Made by a program: the position numbers and the translations under genes. The notes below the pieces were generated by a model, which did not search any database, had not been told where the DNA came from, and worked only from the letters and a program-made list of their open reading frames with translations. Below, one piece after another: positions 44,169 to 54,041 of a stretch of 64,000 nt of DNA (position 1 is its first letter; each line of letters opens with the position of its first letter). The stretch covers positions 1 to 64,000 of the forward strand of contig CAOKMT010000004.1 of NCBI GenBank assembly GCA_948469885.1. Direction: 5' to 3'. Origin of the DNA: an uncultured Sporosarcina sp. (lineage in GTDB: Bacteria; Bacillota; Bacilli; Bacillales_A; Planococcaceae).

Positions 44169-45896
44169 TTGAATACAGTTAGAAAATGCAAATGGCTCAG
44201 TTTGCTCGTCGTCACGAGTCTACTCATTTTATCTGCATGCAACACGGGGAAAAGTGAATTATACGAAAAGACGATTACAGGAGCGACTGATACAGCTCCA
44301 GGCGGATTGTTCAACCCAATCTTTTACGTAGATATGTATGAAGAAACGATTCTGGAGTTAACCCATGAACGTTTAGTAAAGCAAAACGAGAAATTGGAGT
44401 TTGAACCGAACTTAGCTAAAAGTTGGACGATCAATGAAGATCATACAGCAGTCACCTTTGAATTGGAAGAAGGGGTTAAGTGGCATGATGGAGAGCCATT
44501 TACAGCGGATGATGTAGTCTTTACATATGAAACGATGTCAGACCCAGACTATGTTGCGGCTGGGGGATTACGCACATTATTCGTTGAGCCCTTACTAGAC
44601 TATGAGGAATATAACGCGGGAGAAACAACAGATTTTAAAGGTGTCGTTGCGGAAGATGATTATACGGTTACATTCCATTTCAATGAACCGAGCATCACGC
44701 CTCTCTATATGGCAAGTGTACCCATCATTCCAAAGCATGTCTTTGAAGAGATTCCGATAAAAGATATGCCCGGCGCGCCAGCCTCGCAAGAAGCGGAAAG
44801 CATTATCGGGACGGGGCCCTTTAAGTTTGTACATATTACGGATAGAGAACGGTACATCTTCCTTAGACATGAAGATTATTGGCAAGGCACACCGGATATT
44901 GAACGTATCAATTACCGGGTGGTTGAAAGTTCCGTCATGATTGGCTTGATTGAAAAAGGTGAAATTGATTTTGTCGGACGACCAAGTGGAATTCAAGCGG
45001 CAGACTACAGCACATTGGAACCAAACGAAAATCTTCAAATGATTGAACAACTAGACTTTTCTTATCAAGTATTAGGGTTCAAGTTAAATCATCGAACGGA
45101 TGAAGACGTCAAAAACAGTGCGATTCAACCGAATAATTGGGTAGAAAATAAAAAGCTCGCGGATCCCAAAGTAAGACAAGCGATTACGTACGCATTGGAC
45201 CGAGAAGGAATGGTGAACGGTCTATTGTACGGTAAAGGTGATGTGATCAACTCGCCAATCGCACCGCAGCATTGGGCTTCTTCAGAAGAGCGAACGAATA
45301 AATACCCTTTCGACCCTGAGAAAGCAAAAAAACTACTGGACGAAGCTGGTTTTAAAGATGTGGACGGGGATGGATTTAGAGAAGATCCGGAGGGAGAACC
45401 GTGGGTTTTAAACATGAAATACCCGGCGGGGAACCAATTGCGGGAACGTACGGCACCGCTGATTAAGCAACAGTTGGAGGAAGTTGGCGTAAGGATCAAT
45501 TTGAAACAACCGAAAGAAATGTCCGCTTTTCTAATTGATATGGAAAATGATGATAAAGAAGATGACACAGATTTATATTTAATCGGCTGGGGACTGGAAA
45601 CAGCGGATCCCGACCCGACAGAACTTTGGTCGAGCAGAACGCCTTGGAACTACTCCAGATGGAATAATGCGAAGTCCGATGAACTTATCAAACAAGCGTT
45701 GACTGCTCCAAAAGCACTTGAGCAAGAATACCGTGCGGAAACGTATGCCGAATGGCAACAGCTTTACTCCGAGGACTTACCAGCAGTGCTGCTTTATATA
45801 GAGCCCGCATTATGGGTGTATAACAAACGAATTGGTGGTGTCCATGCATTACCCCACACACTATTTGACGATATCCATAAATGGACGGTCGATTGA
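44169..45896 (+). CDS. Peptide-binding lipoprotein of the ABC transporter (SBP family 5)
   Basis: 575 residues from TTG 44169, which has GGGGGGA 6 nt upstream and makes a correct signal peptide; upstream ATGs would run through the end of the previous gene. The lipobox LSAC places the lipidated Cys at residue 24. The SBP_bac_5 pattern follows: ERLVKQNEKLEFEPNLAKSW, VTFELEEGVKWHDGEPFTAD and late DLYLIGWGLETADPDP. It captures peptides outside the membrane. A hairpin after the gene may lower expression of the permeases. Confidence 0.88.
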   Translation: MNTVRKCKWLSLLVVTSLLILSACNTGKSELYEKTITGATDTAPGGLFNPIFYVDMYEETILELTHERLVKQNEKLEFEPNLAKSWTINEDHTAVTFELEEGVKWHDGEPFTADDVVFTYETMSDPDYVAAGGLRTLFVEPLLDYEEYNAGETTDFKGVVAEDDYTVTFHFNEPSITPLYMASVPIIPKHVFEEIPIKDMPGAPASQEAESIIGTGPFKFVHITDRERYIFLRHEDYWQGTPDIERINYRVVESSVMIGLIEKGEIDFVGRPSGIQAADYSTLEPNENLQMIEQLDFSYQVLGFKLNHRTDEDVKNSAIQPNNWVENKKLADPKVRQAITYALDREGMVNGLLYGKGDVINSPIAPQHWASSEERTNKYPFDPEKAKKLLDEAGFKDVDGDGFREDPEGEPWVLNMKYPAGNQLRERTAPLIKQQLEEVGVRINLKQPKEMSAFLIDMENDDKEDDTDLYLIGWGLETADPDPTELWSSRTPWNYSRWNNAKSDELIKQALTAPKALEQEYRAETYAEWQQLYSEDLPAVLLYIEPALWVYNKRIGGVHALPHTLFDDIHKWTVD

Positions 45897-45938
45897 TTCA
45901 GTGACACTGTAAAAACCGCAACAACACCAACAAATTGT

Positions 45939-45975
45939 AAAAAGGGGGATGGGGAAAGCAGCAATCCCCCTTTTT
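45939..45975 (+). terminator. Intra-operon hairpin after the binding-protein gene
   Basis: AAAAAGGGGGA (45939-45949) pairs with TCCCCCTTTTT (45965-45975). This placement, between binding protein and permeases, is common and gives more binding protein than permease by partial termination. Confidence 0.75.
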
Positions 45976-46012
45976 GTACAAACCAATTCTTTAAAACGAC
46001 GGGGGTTTAAGT

Positions 46013-46978
46013 ATGGCGAGATATATTATTAGAAGATTATTAGTCTTTATTCCGATGCTGTTTTTGCTTACTTTAATTATATTTAGTTTAGCAAAAGCAG
46101 CCCCGGGTGATCCATTAACAGGTAAACAGCTGGATCCGACAGTTTCAAAAGAAGTGTATGAGATTCAACGTGAAGAGTTAGGATTAAACGACCCATTACC
46201 CACGCAATATTGGAACTGGTTAAGTTCTTTTACGAGCGGTGATTTTGGCCAATCGATGTATTACAATGGGCGCTCCGTTGAATCTCTGATTTCGAGCCGC
46301 TTATTGAATACAGTGTATTTGGGCATCTTGGCGTACCTGATTACGTTAGCCGTATCCATTCCATTGGGAATTTATTCAGCTAGACGACCCTATTCTTTAT
46401 TGGATAATACGGCAACGACTTTCGGATTTGTAGGGCTTGCCATTCCAAACTTTTTCTTTGGATTGATCGGCATTTATATTTTCTCCATCCATTTAGGTTG
46501 GTTTCCATCTCAAAGTACGATGTCTGATCCGTTATTAACTGGCATACCTGCTTTTATGGATCGGCTCCATCATATGATTTTACCGGCTATTACACTGGCG
46601 ATGGCTGGAACGGCTACGTATATGCGATACGTAAGATCGGAAGCTTTGGATATTTTGGGTAGTGAATATATTCGTATGGCAAAAGCGAAAGGCATGAAAG
46701 AACGAACAGTTTTGTATAAGCATACGCTCCGGAATGCTTTGATCCCCATTATTACACTATCCGGCTATGAATTTGGGATTCTTCTTGGAGGAGCGGTCAT
46801 CACGGAGCAGGTGTTCAATTATTCGGGGCTAGGTATGCTGTTCATTGAGTCCATTGTAAATCGTGACTACCCAGTGATTATGGCGATTAACTTGCTCTTG
46901 GGCGCCACAATCTTACTTGGTAACTTATTATCGGATATTTTATATAGCGTAGCAGATCCAAGAATTAGATATGATTGA
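46013..46978 (+). CDS. Peptide ABC transporter permease, DppB/OppB-type
   Basis: 321 residues with six membrane helices. The N-terminal MARYIIRRLLVFIPMLFLL, the GLNDPLPTQYWNWL region and the cytoplasmic EAA-like loop YIRMAKAKGMKERTVLYKH are family marks. Forms the transport channel with the permease at 46993. Confidence 0.9.
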   Translation: MARYIIRRLLVFIPMLFLLTLIIFSLAKAAPGDPLTGKQLDPTVSKEVYEIQREELGLNDPLPTQYWNWLSSFTSGDFGQSMYYNGRSVESLISSRLLNTVYLGILAYLITLAVSIPLGIYSARRPYSLLDNTATTFGFVGLAIPNFFFGLIGIYIFSIHLGWFPSQSTMSDPLLTGIPAFMDRLHHMILPAITLAMAGTATYMRYVRSEALDILGSEYIRMAKAKGMKERTVLYKHTLRNALIPIITLSGYEFGILLGGAVITEQVFNYSGLGMLFIESIVNRDYPVIMAINLLLGATILLGNLLSDILYSVADPRIRYD

Positions 46979-46992
46979 GGTGAGATCAAATC

Positions 46993-47907
46993 GTGATGAA
47001 TAATAATATCAATCCAACAATGGAATATAAACAACGTGAACAACAAGCGAAGTCACCGCGGCAATTGGCGGTCCAACGATTTATGGCCAATAAATTAGCG
47101 GTGACGGGCATGATTACGTTAACGCTCATTATTTTGTCAGCGATATTCGCGCCACTGTTGACAAATATCGATCCTACGCGGGCGGATTTGACTTTGATTG
47201 AACAGGCGCCATCGAGCGACCATCTATTAGGGACTGACAGTTCGGGGCGAGATAATTTCGCACGCTTACTATACGGCGGGAGAATTTCCCTTGTCATCGG
47301 TTTTTCGGCGATGATGTTTTCCTTAATGATCGGTGTCGCTACTGGGACGATAGCTGGTTTTTATGGCGGGAAAATTGATAGTTTGATTATGAGATTCGCG
47401 GATTTAATGTTAGCCCTTCCATTTTTCGTGTTAGCTTTAACGATTATCGCTATCGTAGATGAAGTGACAATCGCGTTATTTGTTTTCGTCATTGCGATTA
47501 CAACATGGCCGAACTTAACGAGAATTGTTCGCGGGTCTTTCCTGACATTACGCGAAAGGGAATTTGTGTTAAGTGCCCAAGCATTAGGGGCAACAAACGG
47601 CAGAATTATATTCAAACATTTACTTCCAAATGCGATTGGTCCGATTATCGTCAATGCGACATTACTTATGGCAACGATGATTATTCTCGAATCGGGGATG
47701 AGTTTCATTGGGATGGGGATTCCGCAACCAACACCTACTTGGGGCAATATGCTGTCGGAAGCACAAAATATCCGGATTTTAAGGGACCATCCAGAGGCTT
47801 GGTTACCGCCCGGGCTTGCGATCCTATTAACCGTATTGTCGATTAACTTTATTGGTGACGGGTTAAGGGATGCATTCGATCCGAGAAGCAGTCAGCGTTC
47901 GAAGTAA
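46993..47907 (+). CDS. Peptide ABC transporter permease, DppC/OppC-type
   Basis: 304 residues, with the N-terminal RFMANKLAVTGMITLTLI helix and SDHLLGTDSSGRDNFARLLYG, and the EAA-like loop REFVLSAQALGATNGRIIF. GTG 46993 has GAGGTGAG 8 nt upstream; ATG 46996 is the alternative. It completes the five-gene peptide transporter. Confidence 0.9.
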   Translation: MMNNNINPTMEYKQREQQAKSPRQLAVQRFMANKLAVTGMITLTLIILSAIFAPLLTNIDPTRADLTLIEQAPSSDHLLGTDSSGRDNFARLLYGGRISLVIGFSAMMFSLMIGVATGTIAGFYGGKIDSLIMRFADLMLALPFFVLALTIIAIVDEVTIALFVFVIAITTWPNLTRIVRGSFLTLREREFVLSAQALGATNGRIIFKHLLPNAIGPIIVNATLLMATMIILESGMSFIGMGIPQPTPTWGNMLSEAQNIRILRDHPEAWLPPGLAILLTVLSINFIGDGLRDAFDPRSSQRSK

Positions 47908-47967
47908 GCGTAAAAGAAGAACAATCGTCTACGTTTATACAAAAGGGATTAAAAATGAGGAATGAAT

Positions 47968-49467
47968 ATGACAAATAGAAAAGAAGCGTCTAAAGCATTT
48001 TTAAAACTTCTACAAGAACAAAATTTTTACAAACAAAACTTGCAGTTATTACAATGGGATTCGCATACAAATATCCCGTCGAAAGGCTTGCAACAACGGG
48101 CAGAAGTCATCGGTTATTTATCCGAAAAGCTACATCAATCACAAACATCGGAGCAAATGAAATATTATATAGACACTTTCATGGAAGGCTCGGAAGATGA
48201 GCTTCTTCAAGCGCTTGCAGTGGAATGTAAAACGATCTATGACAAGGCTAAAAAGATTCCATCCCAATTACAAAAAGCATATGCGATGCAAATATCCAAA
48301 GCTGAAGGCGTATGGGCAATTGCAAAAGAACAATCAGACTATGCTCTGTTCAAACCATCCTTACAAAGAATGATCCAATTAACACAAGAGATGGCGGATT
48401 GTTTAGGCGATAAAAATCAGCGATATGATACACTTCTCCAACAGTGGGAACCTGGCATGACAACAGAAAAATTAGATGGTATGTTCCCAGCATTAAGAAG
48501 TTCATTGATCGATTTATTGGGCGAGATTAAGAAAAGCAAACGGGTAATCGATGAAACTGTCATTACACAATCTTTTCAGATCGACCAGCAACAAGCGTTT
48601 TGTTTGCAGTTGTTATCAAATATCGGGTTCGATCACGAAGCGGGGCGGCTTGATACATCCGTACACCCATTTACATTCGGGATTCATCCGGACGACGTCA
48701 GAATCACCACGCGTTATGATGAATATGATCTCCGCCAATCCATTTTTGGTGTCCTCCATGAGGGCGGGCATGCATTATATGAACAAGGCTTCGCTAAAGC
48801 AATCATGAATACGCCATTAGCTGAGGTGAGCTCGATGGGGATGCATGAGTCTCAAGCTTTATTGTGGGAAAGTTGGATAGGGCGTAGCAAGCCGTTTTGG
48901 TCCGCCAATATGCCGATGTTGAAAAAATATGCGCCGCAATCATTCCAACAGTTGACGGCCGAACAAATGTATACCTCTCTTCATCACGTAAACCCGTCAT
49001 TGATTCGGGTAGATGCAGATGAAGTCACGTATTCATTGCATATTATGCTTCGGTATGAAATTGAAAAGCTCCTTCTCAATGATGAATTAACGGTCGATGA
49101 ATTACCAGAAGTGTGGAATGAAAAAATGGAAGCGTATTTAGGCGTAACACCATTGAATGATCGTGAAGGCGTATTGCAAGACATTCATTGGGCGAGTGGC
49201 TATTTTGGCTATTTTCCTACTTATACATTAGGTTTTATGTACGCTGCGCAAATATTCAAGACGATGGAACATGAAATAAATGCAACGTCATTAATAGAAA
49301 CGAATCAATTAACGGACATAAAAGACTGGTTAACAACGCGGATGTATAAAACCGGTAAGCGAAAAGAGCCTTTGCAACTTATACAAGATCTTACGAATGA
49401 AGCGTTACGGCCTGAATACCTTATTGAATATTTGACAAATAAATATAAAGATATTTATCAGTTTTAA
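47968..49467 (+). CDS. M32 metallocarboxypeptidase
   Basis: 499 residues, normal for thermostable carboxypeptidase 1 (Taq type). The zinc motif HEGGH lies in FGVLHEGGHALYEQG near residue 265, and the third ligand Glu follows in HESQALLWESWIGRS. Cytoplasmic; it removes C-terminal residues from imported peptides. ATG 47968 is chosen because GAGG is 7 nt before it; ATG 47962 is too close. It forms part of the peptide-utilisation operon. Confidence 0.9.
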   Translation: MTNRKEASKAFLKLLQEQNFYKQNLQLLQWDSHTNIPSKGLQQRAEVIGYLSEKLHQSQTSEQMKYYIDTFMEGSEDELLQALAVECKTIYDKAKKIPSQLQKAYAMQISKAEGVWAIAKEQSDYALFKPSLQRMIQLTQEMADCLGDKNQRYDTLLQQWEPGMTTEKLDGMFPALRSSLIDLLGEIKKSKRVIDETVITQSFQIDQQQAFCLQLLSNIGFDHEAGRLDTSVHPFTFGIHPDDVRITTRYDEYDLRQSIFGVLHEGGHALYEQGFAKAIMNTPLAEVSSMGMHESQALLWESWIGRSKPFWSANMPMLKKYAPQSFQQLTAEQMYTSLHHVNPSLIRVDADEVTYSLHIMLRYEIEKLLLNDELTVDELPEVWNEKMEAYLGVTPLNDREGVLQDIHWASGYFGYFPTYTLGFMYAAQIFKTMEHEINATSLIETNQLTDIKDWLTTRMYKTGKRKEPLQLIQDLTNEALRPEYLIEYLTNKYKDIYQF

Positions 49468-49483
49468 TCGAAGGAGATTTGAA

Positions 49484-50179
49484 ATGACTTTATCTAGAAA
49501 AGAAAAACAAAGGCAACGGATGTATCGCTATTTTTTAGATGCGGCTGCTGAAATTATTGATGAGGAAGGCATTACAAACCTAACTGTGCGCAAAATAGCG
49601 GAAAGAGCAGGATATACGAGTTCGACAGTTTATAATTACTTTAAAGATTTATCGCATTTAAAGTTTTTTGCGATGATTCGATATACAACTGATTATGTAG
49701 AAGAACTGCCAAGTTATATTGAAAAAGGTGATTCTACGATAGAAAAGTGGTTGTATACATGGGAATGCTTTTGCAAACATTCGTTTAACAATCCGCAAGT
49801 ATATTCAATCTTGTTTATAGAAAATTTAGGTGTTTTCCCTAAAGATTTATTAGTGGAGTACTATGGTATTTATAAAGATGATTTAGTCGGGTTGCCAGCC
49901 GATATTAAGCCGATCATTATGGAACAAAGTTTTTCGAAGAGAAGTACGATGTATATTCAAACCGCTGTTGACGAAGGGTTCATACAAGCGCAGGATGTGC
50001 AGTATATCTCGGATGTAACACTCATGATTTGGAAAGGGATGATGAGCACTTACATCAATCAACGCCAACAACTTACGCCGGAAGAAGCGATGCGTAAAAC
50101 AATGGATCTGGTATATGAGTGTGTCCTCCAAGTGATCCATCCCGAGAAGCGGAAAGAAATCAACTATCATTTGGATTAA
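49484..50179 (+). CDS. TetR-family transcriptional regulator
   Basis: 231 residues. The N-terminal helix-turn-helix is clear: YFLDAAAEIIDEEGITNLTV then AERAGYTSSTVYNYFKDLSH. The C-terminal part should bind an inducer, perhaps a peptide or a product of peptide cleavage. It sits inside the operon, with GAAGGAG before its ATG, and the next gene follows directly. It most likely represses the operon at the twin palindromes near 42084-42110. Confidence 0.87.
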   Translation: MTLSRKEKQRQRMYRYFLDAAAEIIDEEGITNLTVRKIAERAGYTSSTVYNYFKDLSHLKFFAMIRYTTDYVEELPSYIEKGDSTIEKWLYTWECFCKHSFNNPQVYSILFIENLGVFPKDLLVEYYGIYKDDLVGLPADIKPIIMEQSFSKRSTMYIQTAVDEGFIQAQDVQYISDVTLMIWKGMMSTYINQRQQLTPEEAMRKTMDLVYECVLQVIHPEKRKEINYHLD

Positions 50180-50215
50180 ATGGACAGGAAGTTGCATAAA
50201 GAGAGGGATGTTGAA

Positions 50216-52267
50216 ATGGTTTTTAATATTAAAGAGTCTGAACAAAGAAAAGTGATCAAAGATTTTCCAAGAGAAGTTGAAGAAGTGGAGCATGTATGGA
50301 TTCCGATGTCTGATGGTGCCAAATTAGCTGCGACCATTTGGCTACCAGTCGATGCGGTTGAAAACCCTGTGCCCGCTATTATGGAATATATCCCCTATCG
50401 AAAAAATGATTTCACTAAAATACGTGATTCCGCTAGGCACCCTTATTTAGCAGGACATGGTTATGCAAGTATCCGTGTCGATATCCGGGGATCAGGTGAT
50501 TCTGATGGAATACTAGAGGACGAATATAGTAAACGTGAGCAAGATGATGCATTAGAAATTATTGATTGGCTTGCAGCGCAAGAATGGTGCACAGGCGCCG
50601 TCGGGATGTTCGGTAAATCATGGGGGGGGTTCAATAGTTTACAAGTCGCTGCGCGGGAGCATACGAATTTAAAGTCTATCATCACCCTTTGTTCGACGGA
50701 TGACCGCTATGCAGACGATGTCCATTACCGTGGCGGTAATGTGTTGGCATCCGATATGTTATGGTGGTCATCGACGATGTTTGCGTATAATGCGCGACCA
50801 CAAGATCCGGAAGTTGTGGGGGAAAGGTGGAGGGCTAATTGGTTCGAGCGAATGGAGAACACCCCCCCTCTCGTAGAATATTGGCTCGAGCACCAATTAA
50901 GGAATGACTATTGGAAACACGGTTCTGTCTGTGAAGATTATTCTAAAGTGCAAATCCCTGTCTTTGCGGTCGGCGGTTGGGAAGATGGGTATACAAATGC
51001 CGTTTTCCGGTTAATAGAAAACTTGCCGAATGAGCATAGTAAAGGCTTAATTGGCCCTTGGGCACATGAATTCCCTGAAGTCGCCACACCTGAACCGAGC
51101 ATCGGATTTTTACAGGAAAGCTTACGTTGGTGGGATCAATGGCTCAAAGGAATCGACACGGGCGTTAGGGAAGATCCGAAACTCATTAGTTATGTTCAAA
51201 ATAGCGAATTGCCACAAGTAAGCTATGATGAGCGTCCAGGAAAATGGGTTGCCGATTACCAATGGCCATCTCCAAATGTTATTGAAGAAAAACTATACGT
51301 TTCAGAAGGTAAATTAACGAAGGAAGTGCCTGAGAAAAGGAAAACAGTTGTCCCGAGTATCCAACAGCATGGCTTCCATACGGGCGTATTTTGTCCATTT
51401 GGCGAACCTGGAGACTTGGCGTCAGACCAAAGGATAGAAAATGGATATGCCGTCGTTTATACGTCAGAGCCATTTGAGAAGAATAAAGAAATTCTAGGCC
51501 ATCCACTATTTCATGCGGAGGTATCGGCAGACCAATCAGAGGCATTCATGGCTGTTCGCTTATGTGCGAAGGCGCCAACTGGCGAATCCACATTAATAAG
51601 TTGGGGGATGCTAAATTTAACACATCACCAATCCCATGAACATCCTGAGTTCTTGAACAAAGGGGAGAGATATCGCGTTTCAGTTCAACTTGATGCGATC
51701 GGTCAACAAATACCAAAAGGTCATCGCTTAGAAGTTGCAGTTTCTCCAACCTATTGGCCGCAAGCATGGCCATCCCCTAAAGAAGTGACACTCACGCTAT
51801 ATGAAGGGGAACATACTGCACTGGAACTTCCGATCCGTGAGCCACAAATGCACGATGAATCCGTATCATTCGACATACCGGAAATCGCCGAAGTGATTCA
51901 AACAGAAACAATCCGTACCGAAAATCGGACACGCAATATAACCCACGACATGATCAACGGTGTGTGGAAATTGGAAGATTTCTCAGACGAAGGGGAAAGG
52001 TTACTCCCGTGCAATGGCATTCAATACGGAAGTACAAATAAAAACATATACAACATTCAAGAAAATGACCCACTATCGGCAAAAGCGCAATGTGAGTGGG
52101 AATTGACATTAGGCCGCGATCATTGGCAAACGAAGCTAATTACATATAGTGAAATGACCTGTGATGAAACGACATTTTATTTATTAAACACATTAAAAGC
52201 TTATGAAAAAGATGAAAAAGTGTTTGAAAAGACTTGGAAAAAAGAAATACCGCGGCAGTTTGTGTAG
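50216..52267 (+). CDS. CocE/NonD-type hydrolase (S15 family)
   Basis: 683 residues. An alpha/beta-hydrolase core with the nucleophile Ser in GMFGKSWGGFNSLQ, an N-terminal substrate-binding EHVWIPMSDGAKLAATIWLP, the RGSGDSDG loop and a late GPWAHEFP carrying the catalytic His. A C-terminal jelly-roll domain (X-Pro dipeptidyl-peptidase C-domain) starts near residue 330. S15-family enzymes cleave X-Pro dipeptides, esters or acyl amides. Given the operon, a prolyl dipeptidyl-peptidase is a good guess. ATG 50216 has GAGAGGGA 7 nt before it; an ATG at 50180 touches the TetR stop and has no ribosome site. Confidence 0.85.
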   Translation: MVFNIKESEQRKVIKDFPREVEEVEHVWIPMSDGAKLAATIWLPVDAVENPVPAIMEYIPYRKNDFTKIRDSARHPYLAGHGYASIRVDIRGSGDSDGILEDEYSKREQDDALEIIDWLAAQEWCTGAVGMFGKSWGGFNSLQVAAREHTNLKSIITLCSTDDRYADDVHYRGGNVLASDMLWWSSTMFAYNARPQDPEVVGERWRANWFERMENTPPLVEYWLEHQLRNDYWKHGSVCEDYSKVQIPVFAVGGWEDGYTNAVFRLIENLPNEHSKGLIGPWAHEFPEVATPEPSIGFLQESLRWWDQWLKGIDTGVREDPKLISYVQNSELPQVSYDERPGKWVADYQWPSPNVIEEKLYVSEGKLTKEVPEKRKTVVPSIQQHGFHTGVFCPFGEPGDLASDQRIENGYAVVYTSEPFEKNKEILGHPLFHAEVSADQSEAFMAVRLCAKAPTGESTLISWGMLNLTHHQSHEHPEFLNKGERYRVSVQLDAIGQQIPKGHRLEVAVSPTYWPQAWPSPKEVTLTLYEGEHTALELPIREPQMHDESVSFDIPEIAEVIQTETIRTENRTRNITHDMINGVWKLEDFSDEGERLLPCNGIQYGSTNKNIYNIQENDPLSAKAQCEWELTLGRDHWQTKLITYSEMTCDETTFYLLNTLKAYEKDEKVFEKTWKKEIPRQFV

Positions 52268-52288
52268 GTGGATTGAATAAGGATTGTG

Positions 52289-52324
52289 AAACGCACTTAA
52301 TATGTTTGTATTAAGTGCGTTTTT
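52289..52324 (+). terminator. Terminator of the peptide operon
   Basis: A perfect stem AAACGCACTTAATA/TATTAAGTGCGTTT with a 6-nt loop and five T. The stretch to 52620 shows nothing else clear. Confidence 0.9.
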
Positions 52325-52624
52325 ATATGAAAAATAGGTTGTTTTATTGAAAGATGTCTGATTCTAAAACCTAGTACTCTTTAAAAAATATACTTTAAGC
52401 AGAGAAGCAAATCACTTGGCAAAGGTGGTTTGTTTTTCGTTGGAGAGCTAAAGTGTTGTAAATGGTGAGGGGTTGTAGACGGGTGTCCATATAATTGAAT
52501 TATTTGCTAAAATAATAGATGGAATGAAAAGTTGGCAAGGGCGGTTGTTGATACAGGTAACGATTAAGGAGATTTTAGGGAATAGCGAAAATTCGTCTGT
52601 TCCTTATGATCATGAAATGAGGAG

Positions 52625-53635
52625 ATGTTATTGTTTTATCCTATTGACGTGGCAGGAAGTAAAATTACATTGGAAAATGAAGAGATTGAACGGCTTACGT
52701 TTAAAGAACTTGGTTTGAAAGAAGTTGATATTGAAAATTTTCTCATTGATAATTTGGATTTATTGTTTGAAGGCGAAGAAAATTTATTAGTTGTCGGACA
52801 GCAGGTGCGCAACCTTCAAAACGGAAGAAATGATTTAGTGGCTGTCGATAAGATGGGCAACCTAGTTTTGATAGAAATTAAAAGGGATTTAGATGATTTA
52901 AAAAATCGGAGAGAGCCGATGGAGTTTCAAGCGATCCGTTATGCTGCAAACCTTGCGCTGATTGAGCAGCTCGATACGTTAGTAGAAAAGATATATGCGC
53001 CTTATTTAGAAAGAAGAGGGGAAACGGCGGAGCAGGAGCTAACCGCTTCTGAAATTGCGAAAAGAAAATTGAAAGCCTTTCTTGAGAGTAATGATTCGGA
53101 ACGGACGTTTAATAAGAAACAACGCATTATTTTGGTGGCAGCGGAGTATGACGAGCAAACTTTATCGGCATGTGCTTGGCTCAGCGATAATCATGTTGAT
53201 ATATCTTGTTTTACAATTGAACCACGTCGTTTTAAAGGTCAGTTGTTTATAGATATTACGCAAGTACTCCCAGTAGCGCAAACGAAGGATTTCTATGTCG
53301 ATGTAGCCATTTCTCCAAACAGTCAACCCGGGAAAACGGGTTCGGCCGCAACAACAAAACGAAATCACTTGCCCCGTATGAACCAGCTATTTCAGTGGGG
53401 AATTATTGCACCAAATCAAAATGTACATATTAAAGGAGCCGAAAATTCGAAAGCCATCGTCAAAGACGAGAATACGGTTATCTACGAAGGGGAGGAGATG
53501 ACTTATAATCAATGGGGAAAAAAGGTCACTGGCTGGAGTGCGATGTCAGTATATGAATGGATTGTGGTCGAAGGTCAGACAGAGACTTTACATCAATTGA
53601 GATTGGAAAAAATGAAACAAGAGGATAAGCAGTAG
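52625..53635 (+). CDS. PD-(D/E)XK nuclease with RAMA-like C-terminus
   Basis: 336 residues. The N-terminal NucS/DUF91-like nuclease pattern is GRNDLVAVDKMGNLVLIEIKRD (~70-92), with Asp and the Glu-x-Lys. A middle part (~145-200) has IILVAAEYDEQTLSACAWL. The last ~90 residues match the RAMA pattern (LFQWGIIAPNQNVHIKG, then YNQWGKKVTGW and SVYEW), a domain proposed to read modified bases in restriction systems. This suggests a modification-linked nuclease; no methylase is beside it. GAGGAG is adjacent to ATG 52625, so TTG 52631 (6 nt spacing) is an alternative start. Confidence 0.78.
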   Translation: MLLFYPIDVAGSKITLENEEIERLTFKELGLKEVDIENFLIDNLDLLFEGEENLLVVGQQVRNLQNGRNDLVAVDKMGNLVLIEIKRDLDDLKNRREPMEFQAIRYAANLALIEQLDTLVEKIYAPYLERRGETAEQELTASEIAKRKLKAFLESNDSERTFNKKQRIILVAAEYDEQTLSACAWLSDNHVDISCFTIEPRRFKGQLFIDITQVLPVAQTKDFYVDVAISPNSQPGKTGSAATTKRNHLPRMNQLFQWGIIAPNQNVHIKGAENSKAIVKDENTVIYEGEEMTYNQWGKKVTGWSAMSVYEWIVVEGQTETLHQLRLEKMKQEDKQ

Positions 53636-53881
53636 CTGATAGATTTTTGTTTTTGTTTCAAGTTGTTTTCTAATTGCTATGTATGATGAGGAAGTAGAAA
53701 TAGAAATAGACAAATTACTAAGTTGCAAGCCATGGCATTGGATGTCGGCCGGGTCTTGGCTAAGGCAATAGGAAAAGAACGGCATTTTCAGCTAGGACTA
53801 GATACTAGATACAGCAAAGAGTCAATCCATCCAATGTAGTTCTAATTGAATTGACCAGGATTATTAGACGCAATTAGAAAA
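53636..53881. other. Gene-free stretch before palindrome copy 3
   Basis: I see no gene, promoter or clear hairpin here. Confidence 0.4.
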
Positions 53882-53928
53882 AGTGCCAGGTTCTAGGACA
53901 ATTTTGAATTGTTCCAGAATCTGGTACT
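53882..53928. repeat. 47-bp intergenic palindrome, copy 3
   Basis: AGTGCCAGGTTCTAGGACAA with complement ending CTGGTACT, then a T-run. Same family as 39176 and 41864. Confidence 0.8.
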
Positions 53929-54041
53929 CTTTTTTTAGCATTCAAATATACTTATATGTGAGCTCATTATGTTTTTGACTAAATGAGATACACTAGCTTT
54001 CACTTACTGAATTAATTCAACTATAATGGTCCCTGAGATAT

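Noticed and set aside
44595-45568. Long frames opposite the peptide-binding lipoprotein (147-151 codons)
   Set aside because: Shadows of the coding strand; no motifs and no ribosome sites.
52524-52718. 64-codon frame overlapping the start of the RAMA nuclease gene
   Set aside because: It runs out of frame into the nuclease gene and has no recognisable product.
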